A DNA stretch of 64,000 nt, from assembly GCF_004337705.1 (NCBI RefSeq), contig NZ_SKBU01000011.1, forward strand, positions 1-64,000, given 5' to 3'. Each line of letters opens with the position of its first letter. Position 1 is the first letter of the stretch. Both the position numbers and the translations under genes were made by a program. Positions 42,486-50,526 of this stretch are shown here, piece after piece. Source of the DNA: Rubrobacter taiwanensis. Lineage in GTDB: Bacteria > Actinomycetota > Rubrobacteria > Rubrobacterales > Rubrobacteraceae. The notes beneath the pieces are model-generated. The model saw nothing but the letters and a program-made list of their open reading frames with translations. It made no database searches and was not told the DNA's origin.

Positions 42486-42793
42486 GCGGGGTCTCCGCCC
42501 GGCTCAGGACCGGACATCTGCTGCGGCTGTGCCGCTACCTCGACATGGCCATCATCTCCATGTGGGCCTCCTCGGGGCGCGCGCACCGGACGCTCGGGAT
42601 GGCGCAGGCCTGCGCCGGCGAGACGCTGCCCGGCGGCGCCGAGGAGGAGACACTGGGGAAGGTCCGGGAGCTTCTGGCCGAGGCGCGCGAGTTCTACCGG
42701 GCCGGGGACTTCGCGCCGGCGATGGCCCGGATGCGGGTCGCGGCCGATCTCTGCTCGCTCAGGATCATAGAGCTGGCCGGGGAGCGGCGTTGA
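42482..42793 (+). CDS. Small conserved-looking protein of unknown function
   Basis: A 103-residue, mostly helical protein that I do not recognise. GTG 42482 overlaps the TGA of the amidohydrolase gene. Its own TGA overlaps the TTG of the next gene. The N-terminal part (GHLLRLCRYLDMAIISMWAS) could be a helical hairpin. The C-terminal part (KVRELLAEAREFYRAGDFAP) looks like a single TPR-like helix pair. Tight coupling on both sides argues that it is a real gene. Confidence 0.65.
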   Translation: MSGVSARLRTGHLLRLCRYLDMAIISMWASSGRAHRTLGMAQACAGETLPGGAEEETLGKVRELLAEAREFYRAGDFAPAMARMRVAADLCSLRIIELAGERR

Positions 42794-43770
42794 AGCCGCC
42801 GGAGGACGTGCCGCTCGCCGCGGTCCGGCGCGGCGAGATCCTCGAGAGCGTCCACCGCGGGCGGCTGGTCGTCGCGGATGCGGCAGGAGAGGTGCTGCGC
42901 TTTGCCGGAGATCCGGACGGCTACGTCTGTCTCCGCTCTGCGGCCAAGCCGATACAGGCCCTCCCCACCGTCTTCACCGGCGCGGCCGGCGCGTACGCCC
43001 TCACCGGCGAGGAGCTGGCCGTCACCTGCGCCTCGCACGGCGGCGAGCCGCGGCATGTTGCCGCCGTGCGCTCCATCCTCAAGAAGGCCGGGCTGAGCGA
43101 GCGGCACCTCCGGTGCGGCGGCCACCCGCCGCTGCACGCTCCCTCTGCGCGGGATCTGTTCCGCTCCGGCGGGGAGCCCTCCGCCGTCCACGACAATTGC
43201 TCCGGCAAGCACGCCGGGATGCTGCTGGCCTGCGTGCACAACGGCTGGGACGTGGGAAGCTACCGCAGCCCGGACCATCCCCTGCAGCGCCTCGTGCTGA
43301 GGACCGTGGCCCGCTGCTGCGGCGCAAAGCCGGAAGAGGTCCGGATCGGCGTGGACGGCTGCGGCGTCCCGGTCTTCGCCTTGCCCCTGAGAGGACTGGC
43401 CGCCGGGTTCGCCAGACTGGCGACCGGGAATGGGCTGCCGGAAGATCTCGCGGAGGCCGCTGCGCGGGTGCGCGCGGCGATGCGGGCCCATCCGTTCATG
43501 GTCGCCGGGACCGGCCGGCTGGATACGGAGGTCATGCGGGCTGCCGATCTCATCTCCAAGGGTGGGGCGGAGGGCGTGCTCGCGGTCGGAAGCCCGGAGG
43601 GATGGGGGCTGGCGGTCAAGGTCTCCGACGGCGCGGGGCGGGCCGCGGGTCCGGCGGCCGCCGCGGCGCTCGCGGAGATGGGCGTGAAGCTGCCCCGTAC
43701 CGGAGCCCTCTCACCCGGTATAACCAACCGCAGCGGCGAGGTGGTGGGAGCTCTGGAGATCCTCTTCTAG
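42790..43770 (+). CDS. L-asparaginase II family protein
   Basis: A 326-residue protein of the thermolabile asparaginase (AnsA-unrelated, Rhizobium-type) family. Landmarks are RSAAKPIQALPTVFTGAA, AVTCASHGGEPRHV, HDNCSGKHAGMLLAC (about residues 132-146) and GVDGCGVPVFALPL. These hold the conserved Ser-Lys and Cys-Lys features of the family. It would hydrolyse asparagine to aspartate. TTG 42790 overlaps the upstream stop (TTGA); the longer frame to 42529 is a shadow. Confidence 0.85.
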   Translation: MKPPEDVPLAAVRRGEILESVHRGRLVVADAAGEVLRFAGDPDGYVCLRSAAKPIQALPTVFTGAAGAYALTGEELAVTCASHGGEPRHVAAVRSILKKAGLSERHLRCGGHPPLHAPSARDLFRSGGEPSAVHDNCSGKHAGMLLACVHNGWDVGSYRSPDHPLQRLVLRTVARCCGAKPEEVRIGVDGCGVPVFALPLRGLAAGFARLATGNGLPEDLAEAAARVRAAMRAHPFMVAGTGRLDTEVMRAADLISKGGAEGVLAVGSPEGWGLAVKVSDGAGRAAGPAAAAALAEMGVKLPRTGALSPGITNRSGEVVGALEILF

Positions 43771-43790
43771 CCCGCCCGGTGGCCCGGGTA

Positions 43791-43796
43791 TACAAT
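43791..43796 (+). promoter_or_regulatory. -10 element of the methyltransferase gene, leaderless start
   Basis: TACAAT (within TATACAAT), 7 bases before the ATG at 43804. The intervening bases are CCCGCCC, with no ribosome binding site at all. Confidence 0.6.
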
Positions 43797-43803
43797 CCCG
43801 CCC

Positions 43804-44745
43804 ATGGACTATGCGGAGCTCGGCTGGCAGGAGGCCGTAGTGCTCGGCTGCGCCCGGCAGGAGGGGGTGCTGGAGGCTCTCTCCGGAGAGCCCCGGGCCC
43901 CGGAGGAGGTCGCGGGCGCGCTCGGGATGGACGTCCGGGCGGTGCGCACGCTCCTCGGGGCGCTGGCCGAGATGGAGATCCTGGACGAGGAAGAGGGGCG
44001 GTTCCGGCTGCGCGAGGAGCACCGGGGGCCGCTCCTGGACCGCCGGCACCCGGAATACGCCGGCGGGAGCGTGGTGCACCGCTTCGGTATGATCCGGAAC
44101 TGGAGCCGCATGCCGGAGGTTCTGCGCAGCGGCGAGCCCGTGCGGGACAACGCCGCGCGGGAGGAAGAAGACCTGGACGCTTTCATCTTCGCCATGCGCC
44201 GGAGGGCTAAGGAGGGGGCCGGGGCGGTTGCATGGGAGCTCTGCTCCCGGCTGCCGGAGAACCCCCGGATACTCGACGTCGGTGGCGGGCCGGGGACGTA
44301 TGCGGAGGCTTTCGCCCGCCGGGGTGCGGAGGTGACGGTGCTGGATCTCCCGGAGGTCGTGGAGTTGATGCGCGAGTACCTGGAGGCCGCCGGGGTGCGG
44401 GGTGCGGGCGGGGACTTCAACGAGTCCCTGCCCGAAGGGCCGTTCGAGGCCGCCTACCTGGGGAACGTCTCCCACATCTACGGACCGGCGGAGAACCGGG
44501 CGCTCTTCCGGCGGGTCCGGGGGGTGCTCGTGCCGGGCGGCGTGATCTGCATCCGGGACTTCGTGCGCGGGGTGAGCCGGGGGGCGGCTATGTTCGCGGT
44601 GAACATGCTCGTGCACACACGGTCCGGCGGCACGTACTCGGCGGAAGAGTACCGGAGCTGGCTGGAGGAGGCCGGCTTCGAGGGCTTCGAGCTTGCGCAG
44701 GCCCCGGCGGGGGAGGCACACCTCATCTTCGCCCGGAGGGCCTAG
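43804..44745 (+). CDS. SAM-dependent O-methyltransferase
   Basis: A 313-residue methyltransferase of the winged-helix dimerisation type. The N-terminal helix-turn-helix-like domain covers about residues 15-80 (PRAPEEVAGALGMDVRAVRT). The Rossmann SAM domain has motif I ILDVGGGPGTYAEAFARRG near residue 159, the acidic post-I residue in VTVLDLPEVVE, and a later GGVICIRDFVRG. Such enzymes methylate small aromatic or polyketide hydroxyls. The substrate is unknown. It stands alone behind a leaderless-type promoter. Confidence 0.82.
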   Translation: MDYAELGWQEAVVLGCARQEGVLEALSGEPRAPEEVAGALGMDVRAVRTLLGALAEMEILDEEEGRFRLREEHRGPLLDRRHPEYAGGSVVHRFGMIRNWSRMPEVLRSGEPVRDNAAREEEDLDAFIFAMRRRAKEGAGAVAWELCSRLPENPRILDVGGGPGTYAEAFARRGAEVTVLDLPEVVELMREYLEAAGVRGAGGDFNESLPEGPFEAAYLGNVSHIYGPAENRALFRRVRGVLVPGGVICIRDFVRGVSRGAAMFAVNMLVHTRSGGTYSAEEYRSWLEEAGFEGFELAQAPAGEAHLIFARRA

Positions 44746-44749
44746 GGGG

Positions 44750-45076
44750 TCATGGCAGCTCCCGGTCCAGGCGTCGCAGCAGCTCCCGCAGGTTGCGGCG
44801 GTTCTGGCCCAGGTCCCAGAAACCCACCCGCGACTCGCTCCCGGCCGTAAGGTAGCTCCCCGCCGGATGCTCCTCTACCCGGATCCGGACCTCGTCCACG
44901 AAGCGGAAGACGCGCGTCCTGCGGGTAGCCCGGATCCCGCCGGCGCCCGAGACCTGCAGGGACCAGCGGGGAAGCTCCCGCACCGCCTTCTCCGCCGCCC
45001 GGAGCACCTCGTGCGGCGGGTGGCGGTAGAGCCTCTCGGTATGTGCCGAGTGCAGCTTCCGCAGCCTCCTGCGCAT
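44750..45076 (-). CDS. DUF1499 family protein
   Basis: A 108-residue protein with the DUF1499 pattern: VFRFVDEVRIRVEE, then SYLTAGSESRVGFWDLGQNR and a closing helix. Its function is unknown in all families I know. The frame is open far upstream to 45712 as a shadow of the PAC2 gene. ATG 45076 is supported by a perfect TATAAT ending 7 bases upstream and no ribosome binding site. Confidence 0.75.
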   Translation of the reverse strand: MRRRLRKLHSAHTERLYRHPPHEVLRAAEKAVRELPRWSLQVSGAGGIRATRRTRVFRFVDEVRIRVEEHPAGSYLTAGSESRVGFWDLGQNRRNLRELLRRLDRELP

Positions 45077-45083
45077 GGACCAG

Positions 45084-45089
45084 ATTATA
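45084..45089 (-). promoter_or_regulatory. -10 element of the DUF1499 gene, leaderless start
   Basis: Perfect TATAAT on the minus strand, 7 bases before the ATG at 45076. It is one of two back-to-back promoters in a 57-base gap. Confidence 0.6.
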
Positions 45090-45121
45090 TATCCGGGTAT
45101 CTGGGGGATTCCCCGGCATGA

Positions 45122-45127
45122 TAACCT
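45122..45127 (+). promoter_or_regulatory. -10 element of the PAC2 gene, leaderless start
   Basis: TAACCT, 6 bases before the ATG at 45134, with no ribosome binding site. Between it and the opposing TATAAT lies GGGGGATTCCCC (45103-45114), a near-palindrome that could be a shared regulator site. Confidence 0.4.
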
Positions 45128-45133
45128 AGAAGC

Positions 45134-45997
45134 ATGAACGACAACGGGTACATAAAGCTGGAGTGGACGCCGGAGCTGGAGCGGCCCGTGCTCGTCGCCG
45201 CCTTTCAGGGCTGGAACGACGCGGCGGAAGCTGCCACCCTCGCCACCGGAACGATAACCGAGCAGTGGGACGCCCGCAGGTTTGCGGCCTTCGACCCAGA
45301 GGAGTTCTTCGACTTCCAGGCCACGCGGCCGCAGGTGCGGCTGGTGGACGGCTACACCAGGCAGGTGGAGTGGCCGGAGAACTACTTCCTGGCCGCCTCC
45401 GGGGATCGGGAACTGGTTCTGCTCTCCGGCCCGGAGCCGAACCTCCGCTGGCGTGTCTTCTGCGAGGCGGTAACCCGTCTCGCCCGGAAGCTGGACGTGG
45501 AGCTGGTGGTAACCCTCGGAGCGCTGCTGGCCGACGTGCCGCACTCCCGGCCCGTCTCGGTCGCGGCCAACTCTCAGGACCCGGAGCTGATCCGGAAGCT
45601 CGGCCTCTCCTCGTCCCGCTACGAGGGGCCGACCGGCATCGTGGGTGTCCTGCACCGCCACTGCGCGGACGCCGGACTCCCCTCGGTCAGCTTCTGGGCC
45701 TCGGTGCCGCACTACCTGCCCTCGATGCCCAGCTCGCCCGCCGCGCTCGCCCTGCTGGGGGCGCTCTCGAAGTTGCTGGACATCCGCGTGGACACGGCAG
45801 CCCTGCAGAAGAGCGCCCGGGAGTACGAGCGGCAGGTCTCGGCCGTGGTGGCACAGGACGAGAACCTCGTCTCCTACGTGCAGATGCTGGAAGAGCGCTA
45901 CGACTCGCAGGTGGAGCAGGGCGGCATAGAACTGCCTACCGGCGACCAGCTCGCCGCCGAGCTGGAGAACTTCCTGCGCGAGGAGCGCGAAGAGTAG
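45134..45997 (+). CDS. PAC2 family protein
   Basis: A 287-residue protein of the PAC2 (proteasome assembly chaperone-like) family, common in actinobacteria. Key segments are PVLVAAFQGWNDAAEAATLA (about residues 19-38), DFQATRPQVRLVDG, VVTLGALLADVPHSRPV and PTGIVGVLHRHCADAGLPSVSFWASVPHYL. The role of actinobacterial members is unsettled; a link to proteasome function is suggested only by homology. Divergent from the DUF1499 gene. Confidence 0.88.
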   Translation: MNDNGYIKLEWTPELERPVLVAAFQGWNDAAEAATLATGTITEQWDARRFAAFDPEEFFDFQATRPQVRLVDGYTRQVEWPENYFLAASGDRELVLLSGPEPNLRWRVFCEAVTRLARKLDVELVVTLGALLADVPHSRPVSVAANSQDPELIRKLGLSSSRYEGPTGIVGVLHRHCADAGLPSVSFWASVPHYLPSMPSSPAALALLGALSKLLDIRVDTAALQKSAREYERQVSAVVAQDENLVSYVQMLEERYDSQVEQGGIELPTGDQLAAELENFLREEREE

Positions 45998-46022
45998 CTG
46001 CCGGCTGTGCCGGCGCGCCGTT

Positions 46023-46580
46023 CTAAAAGGCGAGCGTCAACACGAACACGGCCACGCTGGCGAGCGCGAGCGCGAACTTGGCGGCGAGCGAGATGAGCCA
46101 CCCGGCGAAGGCTCCGCCCGCCGCCCGCCGGGTCCTCCGCCACCGCTCCCGCGGGTCCAGCGGGTTCTCCTCCGAACCCTCCCGGAGCCTCTCCCGCCGC
46201 AGGTGCTCCCCGATGAAGATCCCGGCGAGCGTGCCCAGCAGCAGGCCGGCTATCGCGCCGATGCCGAGGAAGAGGAAGCCGGCCACCGTGCCGACGATGC
46301 CCCCGACCGTGCCGCCCAGCGTGCCGGCCCAGCTCGCTCCGCCCCGGCGCGTGCCGTACGCTGTGCCCCAGAGGTCGGCGGCGAAGGAGAGCAGGGTGAG
46401 CCCGCCGATGATCGTCAGCGCTACCGCTCCGACCTGCTCGAAGCCCGTGAGGTAACCGTAGACCAGGGCCGCGATGAAGATGACCGGCCCGCCGGGGAAG
46501 ACCGGCAGGATGCTCCCCAGTACCCCGAGGGCCATCACGGCGAGGGTAATGCCCAGCAGCAGGCCGTCCGGGATCTCCAC
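46023..46580 (-). CDS. DUF456 family membrane protein
   Basis: A 185-residue protein with about five membrane helices in small-residue-rich segments. The DUF456 hallmarks are LPVFPGGPVIFIAALVYGYL (about residues 25-44) and the glycine-rich GTLGGTVGGIVGTVAGFLFL, which is glycine-zipper-like. A basic cytoplasmic loop (ERLREGSEENPLDPRERWRR) precedes the last helix. Function unknown. It lies 3 bases after larE and is the last gene of the fabF operon. Confidence 0.8.
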   Translation of the reverse strand: MEIPDGLLLGITLAVMALGVLGSILPVFPGGPVIFIAALVYGYLTGFEQVGAVALTIIGGLTLLSFAADLWGTAYGTRRGGASWAGTLGGTVGGIVGTVAGFLFLGIGAIAGLLLGTLAGIFIGEHLRRERLREGSEENPLDPRERWRRTRRAAGGAFAGWLISLAAKFALALASVAVFVLTLAF

Positions 46581-46583
46581 CGG

Positions 46584-47423
46584 CTATCCCAGCACGGGCA
46601 GCGTCCGCTTGCCCCGCTTCTTCAGCGCCGCGTTGAGGCTGCCGCTGCGGTAGCCGGCGAGGTCCAGCGCCACATACAGGAAGCCCGCGTCCCGGAGCCC
46701 GGCGACTATCTCCTTCCGCTCGGCGAACGCCCGTTCCAGCTCGTCATCTCCGACTTCCAGGCGCGCGATCTCGCCGTGGTGCCGCACCCGCACCTGCCGG
46801 AAGCCGCGCGAGCGCAGGTATTCCTCCGCCCGGGCGACCTGTTGCAGCTTCTCCGGCGTGATCTTTTGCCCGTACGGGAACCGGCTGGAGAGGCACGCCA
46901 GAGCCGGCTTGTCCCACGTCGGGAGCCCCAGATGGCGCGCGAGCTCCCGAACCTCCTCCTTGCTCAGTCCCGCTTCCGAGAGGGGCGAGACGACCCCCAG
47001 TTCCCGGGCGGCTTGGCGGCCGGGCCGGTAGTCGCCCTCGTCGTCGGCGTTCGCACCGTCTATCACGCAGGCGTAGCCGCGCTCGGCGGCCAGCCGCGCC
47101 AGGTCCGAGTAGAGCGTGCTCTTGCAGAAGTAGCAGCGGTTTGCGGGGTTTCTGGCGTAGTCGGGGTTATCCAGCTCGCGGGTCTCCACGATCAGGTGCT
47201 CGACGCCCAGGGACTCCGCGAACTCGCGGGCGGGCTCCAGCTCCGAGGGCAGGTATGTTTCGTTGTCGGAGGTGACGGCCAGGACTCTCTCCGGGCCTAG
47301 GGTACGAACGGCGGCGGCCAGCGCCAGCGAGGAGTCCACCCCTCCGCTGAAGGCTACCAGCGCGCTCTCGTACCGGCCGACGATCTCCTCAAGCCGCTTC
47401 AGGTTCTCTTCAGCTCTGCTCAT
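46584..47423 (-). CDS. larE: LarE-type ATP-dependent sulfur transferase
   Basis: A 279-residue PP-loop enzyme. It adenylates a nicotinate-derived substrate and inserts sulfur to make the nickel-pincer cofactor. The PP-loop is AFSGGVDSSLALA (about residues 24-36). The sulfur-donor cysteine equivalent is Cys177 in PALACLSSRFPYG. Two more cysteines, Cys97 and Cys100 in NRCYFCKST, give a three-cysteine set, which in some homologues holds a [4Fe-4S] cluster. larA, larB and larC are not in the window, so a different sulfuration role is possible. It overlaps the pfpI gene by 14 bases. Confidence 0.85.
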   Translation of the reverse strand: MSRAEENLKRLEEIVGRYESALVAFSGGVDSSLALAAAVRTLGPERVLAVTSDNETYLPSELEPAREFAESLGVEHLIVETRELDNPDYARNPANRCYFCKSTLYSDLARLAAERGYACVIDGANADDEGDYRPGRQAARELGVVSPLSEAGLSKEEVRELARHLGLPTWDKPALACLSSRFPYGQKITPEKLQQVARAEEYLRSRGFRQVRVRHHGEIARLEVGDDELERAFAERKEIVAGLRDAGFLYVALDLAGYRSGSLNAALKKRGKRTLPVLG

Positions 47424-48027
47424 GTCCCTCCTGGCGGTAGACCTCGCCGCGACGCTCGTATTCCATCTCCCGCTCTATTCTATTCGCCAGCTGCGCGCTC
47501 CACTCGCGCTCCACGATGTAGAGCGCCAGGTCTAGCCCGGACGTTACTCCGCCCGCGGTGAGAACGTCTCCGGCGTCCACGACGCGGGCGGCCTCGATCA
47601 CCTCGGCCCCACTGCGGCTCAGGTCCTCCACCGCGCTGCGGTGGGTGACCGCCGGCAGACCAGCGGTTATGCCCGCCGCTGAGAGCAGCATCGCCCCGGT
47701 ACAGACCGCCGCCACGGTTGCCCCGGCGCTGTGGCGCTTGGCGATGGCTTCCGGCAGCTCGCCCCGCTCCGCCTCCGCGCGCACACTCCGCTCGGCCCGC
47801 GTGCTCCAGCCGCCCCCGGGGACGATGAGAAGGTCTACGCCGTCCTCCAGCACACCGTCCGGCCGCACGCGCAGGCCGTGGGAGGCGACCACCTCCTCCT
47901 GCGGGTGCAGCGTCACGAGCCGGACCTCCAGGTCCGCGCCGAAACGGGCGGCGTTCTGAAGGACCTCGTAGGGGCCGATGGCGTCGAGCTCGTCGAATCC
48001 GTCGAAGAGTAGGATGCCCGCCCGCAT
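47410..48027 (-). CDS. DJ-1/PfpI family protein
   Basis: A 205-residue class I glutamine amidotransferase-like protein. The nucleophile elbow is VAAVCTGAMLLSAAG (about residues 105-119), with the acidic partner in FDGFDELDAIGPYEVL. The segment GGVTSGLDLALYIVERE matches isonitrile hydratase and transcription-regulator-type relatives, but no HTH is attached. ATG 48027 is 4 bases after the fabF stop; the upstream open frame is a shadow of fabF. Probable role: isonitrile hydratase or a stress-related hydrolase; not certain. Confidence 0.8.
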   Translation of the reverse strand: MRAGILLFDGFDELDAIGPYEVLQNAARFGADLEVRLVTLHPQEEVVASHGLRVRPDGVLEDGVDLLIVPGGGWSTRAERSVRAEAERGELPEAIAKRHSAGATVAAVCTGAMLLSAAGITAGLPAVTHRSAVEDLSRSGAEVIEAARVVDAGDVLTAGGVTSGLDLALYIVEREWSAQLANRIEREMEYERRGEVYRQEGHEQS

Positions 48028-48031
48028 GCCG

Positions 48032-49273
48032 CTAGGCGCGCTCCAGCACGGCCGCCACGTTGTGGCCGCCCACCCCGAGGTTGCCGCAGAGCGCGGCCTC
48101 GAGATCCGGAGCCTCGCGCGGTTCATCCACTACGTAGTCCAGCGGAGCGCAGTCCTCGGCCAGCTCGGTCAGGTTGCGCATGGGCGGGATCGTGCGGTGC
48201 TTGAGCGCGAGGGCGCAGATGGCCGTCTCTATAGCACCGACCGCGCCGAGCGAGTGCCCGAGCGTGGACTTGGTGGCCGAGACCTTCGCCTCCGGATTGA
48301 TGGCGTGCATCGCCCAGGACTCCGGGCCGTCGCCGGCGACCGTCCCGGTGCCGTGGGGGTTGATGTACCCGATCTTCTCCGGCGCTATCCCCGCCGACTC
48401 GACGGCGAGCTCCATGGCCCGCCGGATGCCCCGGCCCTTGGGGTCCGGATCGGCGACGTTGTAGGCGTCGGTGGTACGGCCGATGCCGGTCAGCTTCGCG
48501 TAAGGCTCCGCGCCGCGCCGCCGGACGGACTCGGCGCTCTCCAGGATGAGGACGGCGGCGCCTTCCCCGATCACGAATCCCGAGTGATCTCTGTCGTAGG
48601 GGCGGCAGGCCCCCTCGGGGTCGTCGTTGCGGCGGCTCATGGCGCGCATGGTTATGAACCCCGCCACGATGACGGGGGTGATCGTGGCCTCAGACGCGCC
48701 GCAGATCACCACGTCCGCATCGCCCCGCCGGATCAGATCCAGCCCCATGCCCATCGTGTCCGTGCCGCAGCTGCATGCCAGAACCGGGGTCATGGACGGC
48801 CCCTGTACGCTGAGCTGGATCCCAAGGTGCGCGGCGGAGGCGTTGGGCATGATCTTGGTGACCGAGAAGGGGTTGACTCGGTTTACGCCCCGGCGGTCCA
48901 TCACGCCCTGGGTGTCGTGCATGCTCATGACGCCGCCGATGCCGGTGCCCATTACAAGCCCGACCCGCTCCGGGTTGTTCTCCAGCTCTTCTAGCGCCTG
49001 CGCGTCCTCTAGCGCGAGCTTCGCCGAGGCGTAGGCCAGATGAGTGAAGCGGTCGGTGCGCTGGACGAGCTTGCGGTCCATGTACTCCTTCGGATCGAAG
49101 TCCGTGCACTCGGCGGCTATCTGCACCTCGAAGCCCTCGGGATCGAAGAGCGAGATCCTGCCCACACCGCTCTCGTTCGCGAGCAGCGAGCTCCAGAACT
49201 TCTCGCGACCCGTCCCGATGGGGGTCGCCAGCCCGATACCGGTGATGTAAGCCGCCGGGCGGCCGTTCTCCAT
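48032..49273 (-). CDS. fabF: Beta-ketoacyl-ACP synthase II
   Basis: A 413-residue condensing enzyme for chain elongation in fatty-acid synthesis. The active-site cysteine is Cys167 in VLACSCGTDTMG. The two histidines are in NPHGTGTVAGD and KSTLGHSLGAVGA. Most homologues read ACSTGT at the active site; here it is ACSCGT, with a second cysteine two residues later. ATG 49273 (MENGRPAAYITGIG) has GGAGGAG 6 bases upstream and gives the usual N-terminus. It leads the operon fabF-pfpI-larE-DUF456. Confidence 0.88.
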   Translation of the reverse strand: MENGRPAAYITGIGLATPIGTGREKFWSSLLANESGVGRISLFDPEGFEVQIAAECTDFDPKEYMDRKLVQRTDRFTHLAYASAKLALEDAQALEELENNPERVGLVMGTGIGGVMSMHDTQGVMDRRGVNRVNPFSVTKIMPNASAAHLGIQLSVQGPSMTPVLACSCGTDTMGMGLDLIRRGDADVVICGASEATITPVIVAGFITMRAMSRRNDDPEGACRPYDRDHSGFVIGEGAAVLILESAESVRRRGAEPYAKLTGIGRTTDAYNVADPDPKGRGIRRAMELAVESAGIAPEKIGYINPHGTGTVAGDGPESWAMHAINPEAKVSATKSTLGHSLGAVGAIETAICALALKHRTIPPMRNLTELAEDCAPLDYVVDEPREAPDLEAALCGNLGVGGHNVAAVLERA

Positions 49274-49389
49274 CTTCTCCTCCACCTGAGGTTCCTGCAA
49301 CGACTTGCCGCTGTGAATCTTAACATTACTGATAAGCTCCTTCTTGAGATCTTGTGCTACCCTTTCGTAATGGCGCAAGGGGAGATGTT

Positions 49390-49713
49390 ATGATCTTCTT
49401 CCACGCGGCTGTGGCGTTGTTTGTGGTCAACTTCGCTTTGGGCGTGGCCGTGCAGCTCCGCTGGGTGGACACCGAGCGCTTCCGCTGGCTGCACCACGCG
49501 CTCTTCTTCCTGGTGTTCGCCTTCGCGGCGCTCGCAGTGTTCTTCGGCTTTCTCTGGCAGCTGCCCTACCGCTGGGCGCTGGTGCCGGTACTCGCGCTCT
49601 TCGCCGTGCTGCCGCGCGTGCGGGCCGGGACGGCGGGGCATGCGGGGCTGGCGGGCTGCGCCCTTGCGTTCTATGTGCTGGGCTTGGCGATGACTCTCCG
49701 GGAGGGGTTGTAG
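49390..49713 (+). CDS. Small integral membrane protein
   Basis: A 107-residue protein with about three to four hydrophobic helices ([20 protein letters not shown], then [17 protein letters not shown] and [16 protein letters not shown]). I recognise no family. GGGGAG lies 6 bases before the ATG at 49390; the frame to 49354 is not needed. It is one base from the nitroreductase gene and probably in one transcript with it. Confidence 0.65.
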   Translation: MIFFHAAVALFVVNFALGVAVQLRWVDTERFRWLHHALFFLVFAFAALAVFFGFLWQLPYRWALVPVLALFAVLPRVRAGTAGHAGLAGCALAFYVLGLAMTLREGL

Positions 49714-49714
49714 C

Positions 49715-50524
49715 TTGGATCTCTTCGAGGCGATGCGGAACAGGAGGACGACCAACGGACCGTTCCTGCCGGACCCGGTGAGCGAGGAGCACCAGCGCCT
49801 CCTGGTCGAGGTTGCTGCGATGGCTCCTTCGCACTTCAACAGTCAGCCCTGGCGCTTCATCCTCATAGACGACCGCGAGATCATAGAGCGCATAGCGGAC
49901 ATCAGCGGCGAGAGCATGCGCCGCCTGATGGAGGAGGGGACCTTCTGGAAGCGCTACCGCCCGTACTTCCGCTTCTCGGAGGAGGAGATGGAGGAGAAGC
50001 GGGACGGAATCTTTATAGATCAGCTCCCGAAGGTGCTAAAGCCGTTTACCCGGCACATCTTCTCCGAGACCGGGCAGGCGATGATGAACCGCCTCGGCGT
50101 GCCCGGGACGCTGGCGGAGGACAACCGCAGGCTGGTGGCCGGATCTCCGCTTTTGCTGGCCGTGATGCTGGACAGGCAAGAGTACCGGCCCGGCGAGCTC
50201 TCCGCCTTCTACTCCGTTTTCGGCATGGGGGCGGCGATGGAGAACGTCTGGCTCGCGACGGGGGCTCTGGGCATGGGCATCCAGTTCATCTCCACCCCGA
50301 TGGAGATCCCGGAGAACTGGCGCAGGATCGTGGAGCTTCTGGAGGTGCCGGACGATCTGGAGCTCATGGCCGTCTACCGGCTGGGCTACGTACCGCGGAG
50401 GCAGCGGCGGCCGAGCATAGACTGGACGAGCCGCCAGCGCCGGCGCATCTCGCAGTACGTCTTCCGCAACACCTGCCGGACCCCGGAGCGGGACGGGATC
50501 GGCGTCCGGCAGGAGTCCGGTTAG
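49715..50524 (+). CDS. Nitroreductase family protein
   Basis: A 269-residue FMN enzyme of the nitroreductase superfamily. The N-terminal [13 protein letters not shown] and [20 protein letters not shown] (about residues 30-49) form the FMN phosphate-binding region. The later [20 protein letters not shown] is also typical. It reduces nitro groups, quinones or flavins with NAD(P)H. TTG 49715 with GGAGG 9 bases upstream is the start. It sits directly before the type III polyketide synthase, so it may reduce or oxidise that product. Confidence 0.85.
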   Translation: MDLFEAMRNRRTTNGPFLPDPVSEEHQRLLVEVAAMAPSHFNSQPWRFILIDDREIIERIADISGESMRRLMEEGTFWKRYRPYFRFSEEEMEEKRDGIFIDQLPKVLKPFTRHIFSETGQAMMNRLGVPGTLAEDNRRLVAGSPLLLAVMLDRQEYRPGELSAFYSVFGMGAAMENVWLATGALGMGIQFISTPMEIPENWRRIVELLEVPDDLELMAVYRLGYVPRRQRRPSIDWTSRQRRRISQYVFRNTCRTPERDGIGVRQESG

Positions 50525-50526
50525 CG

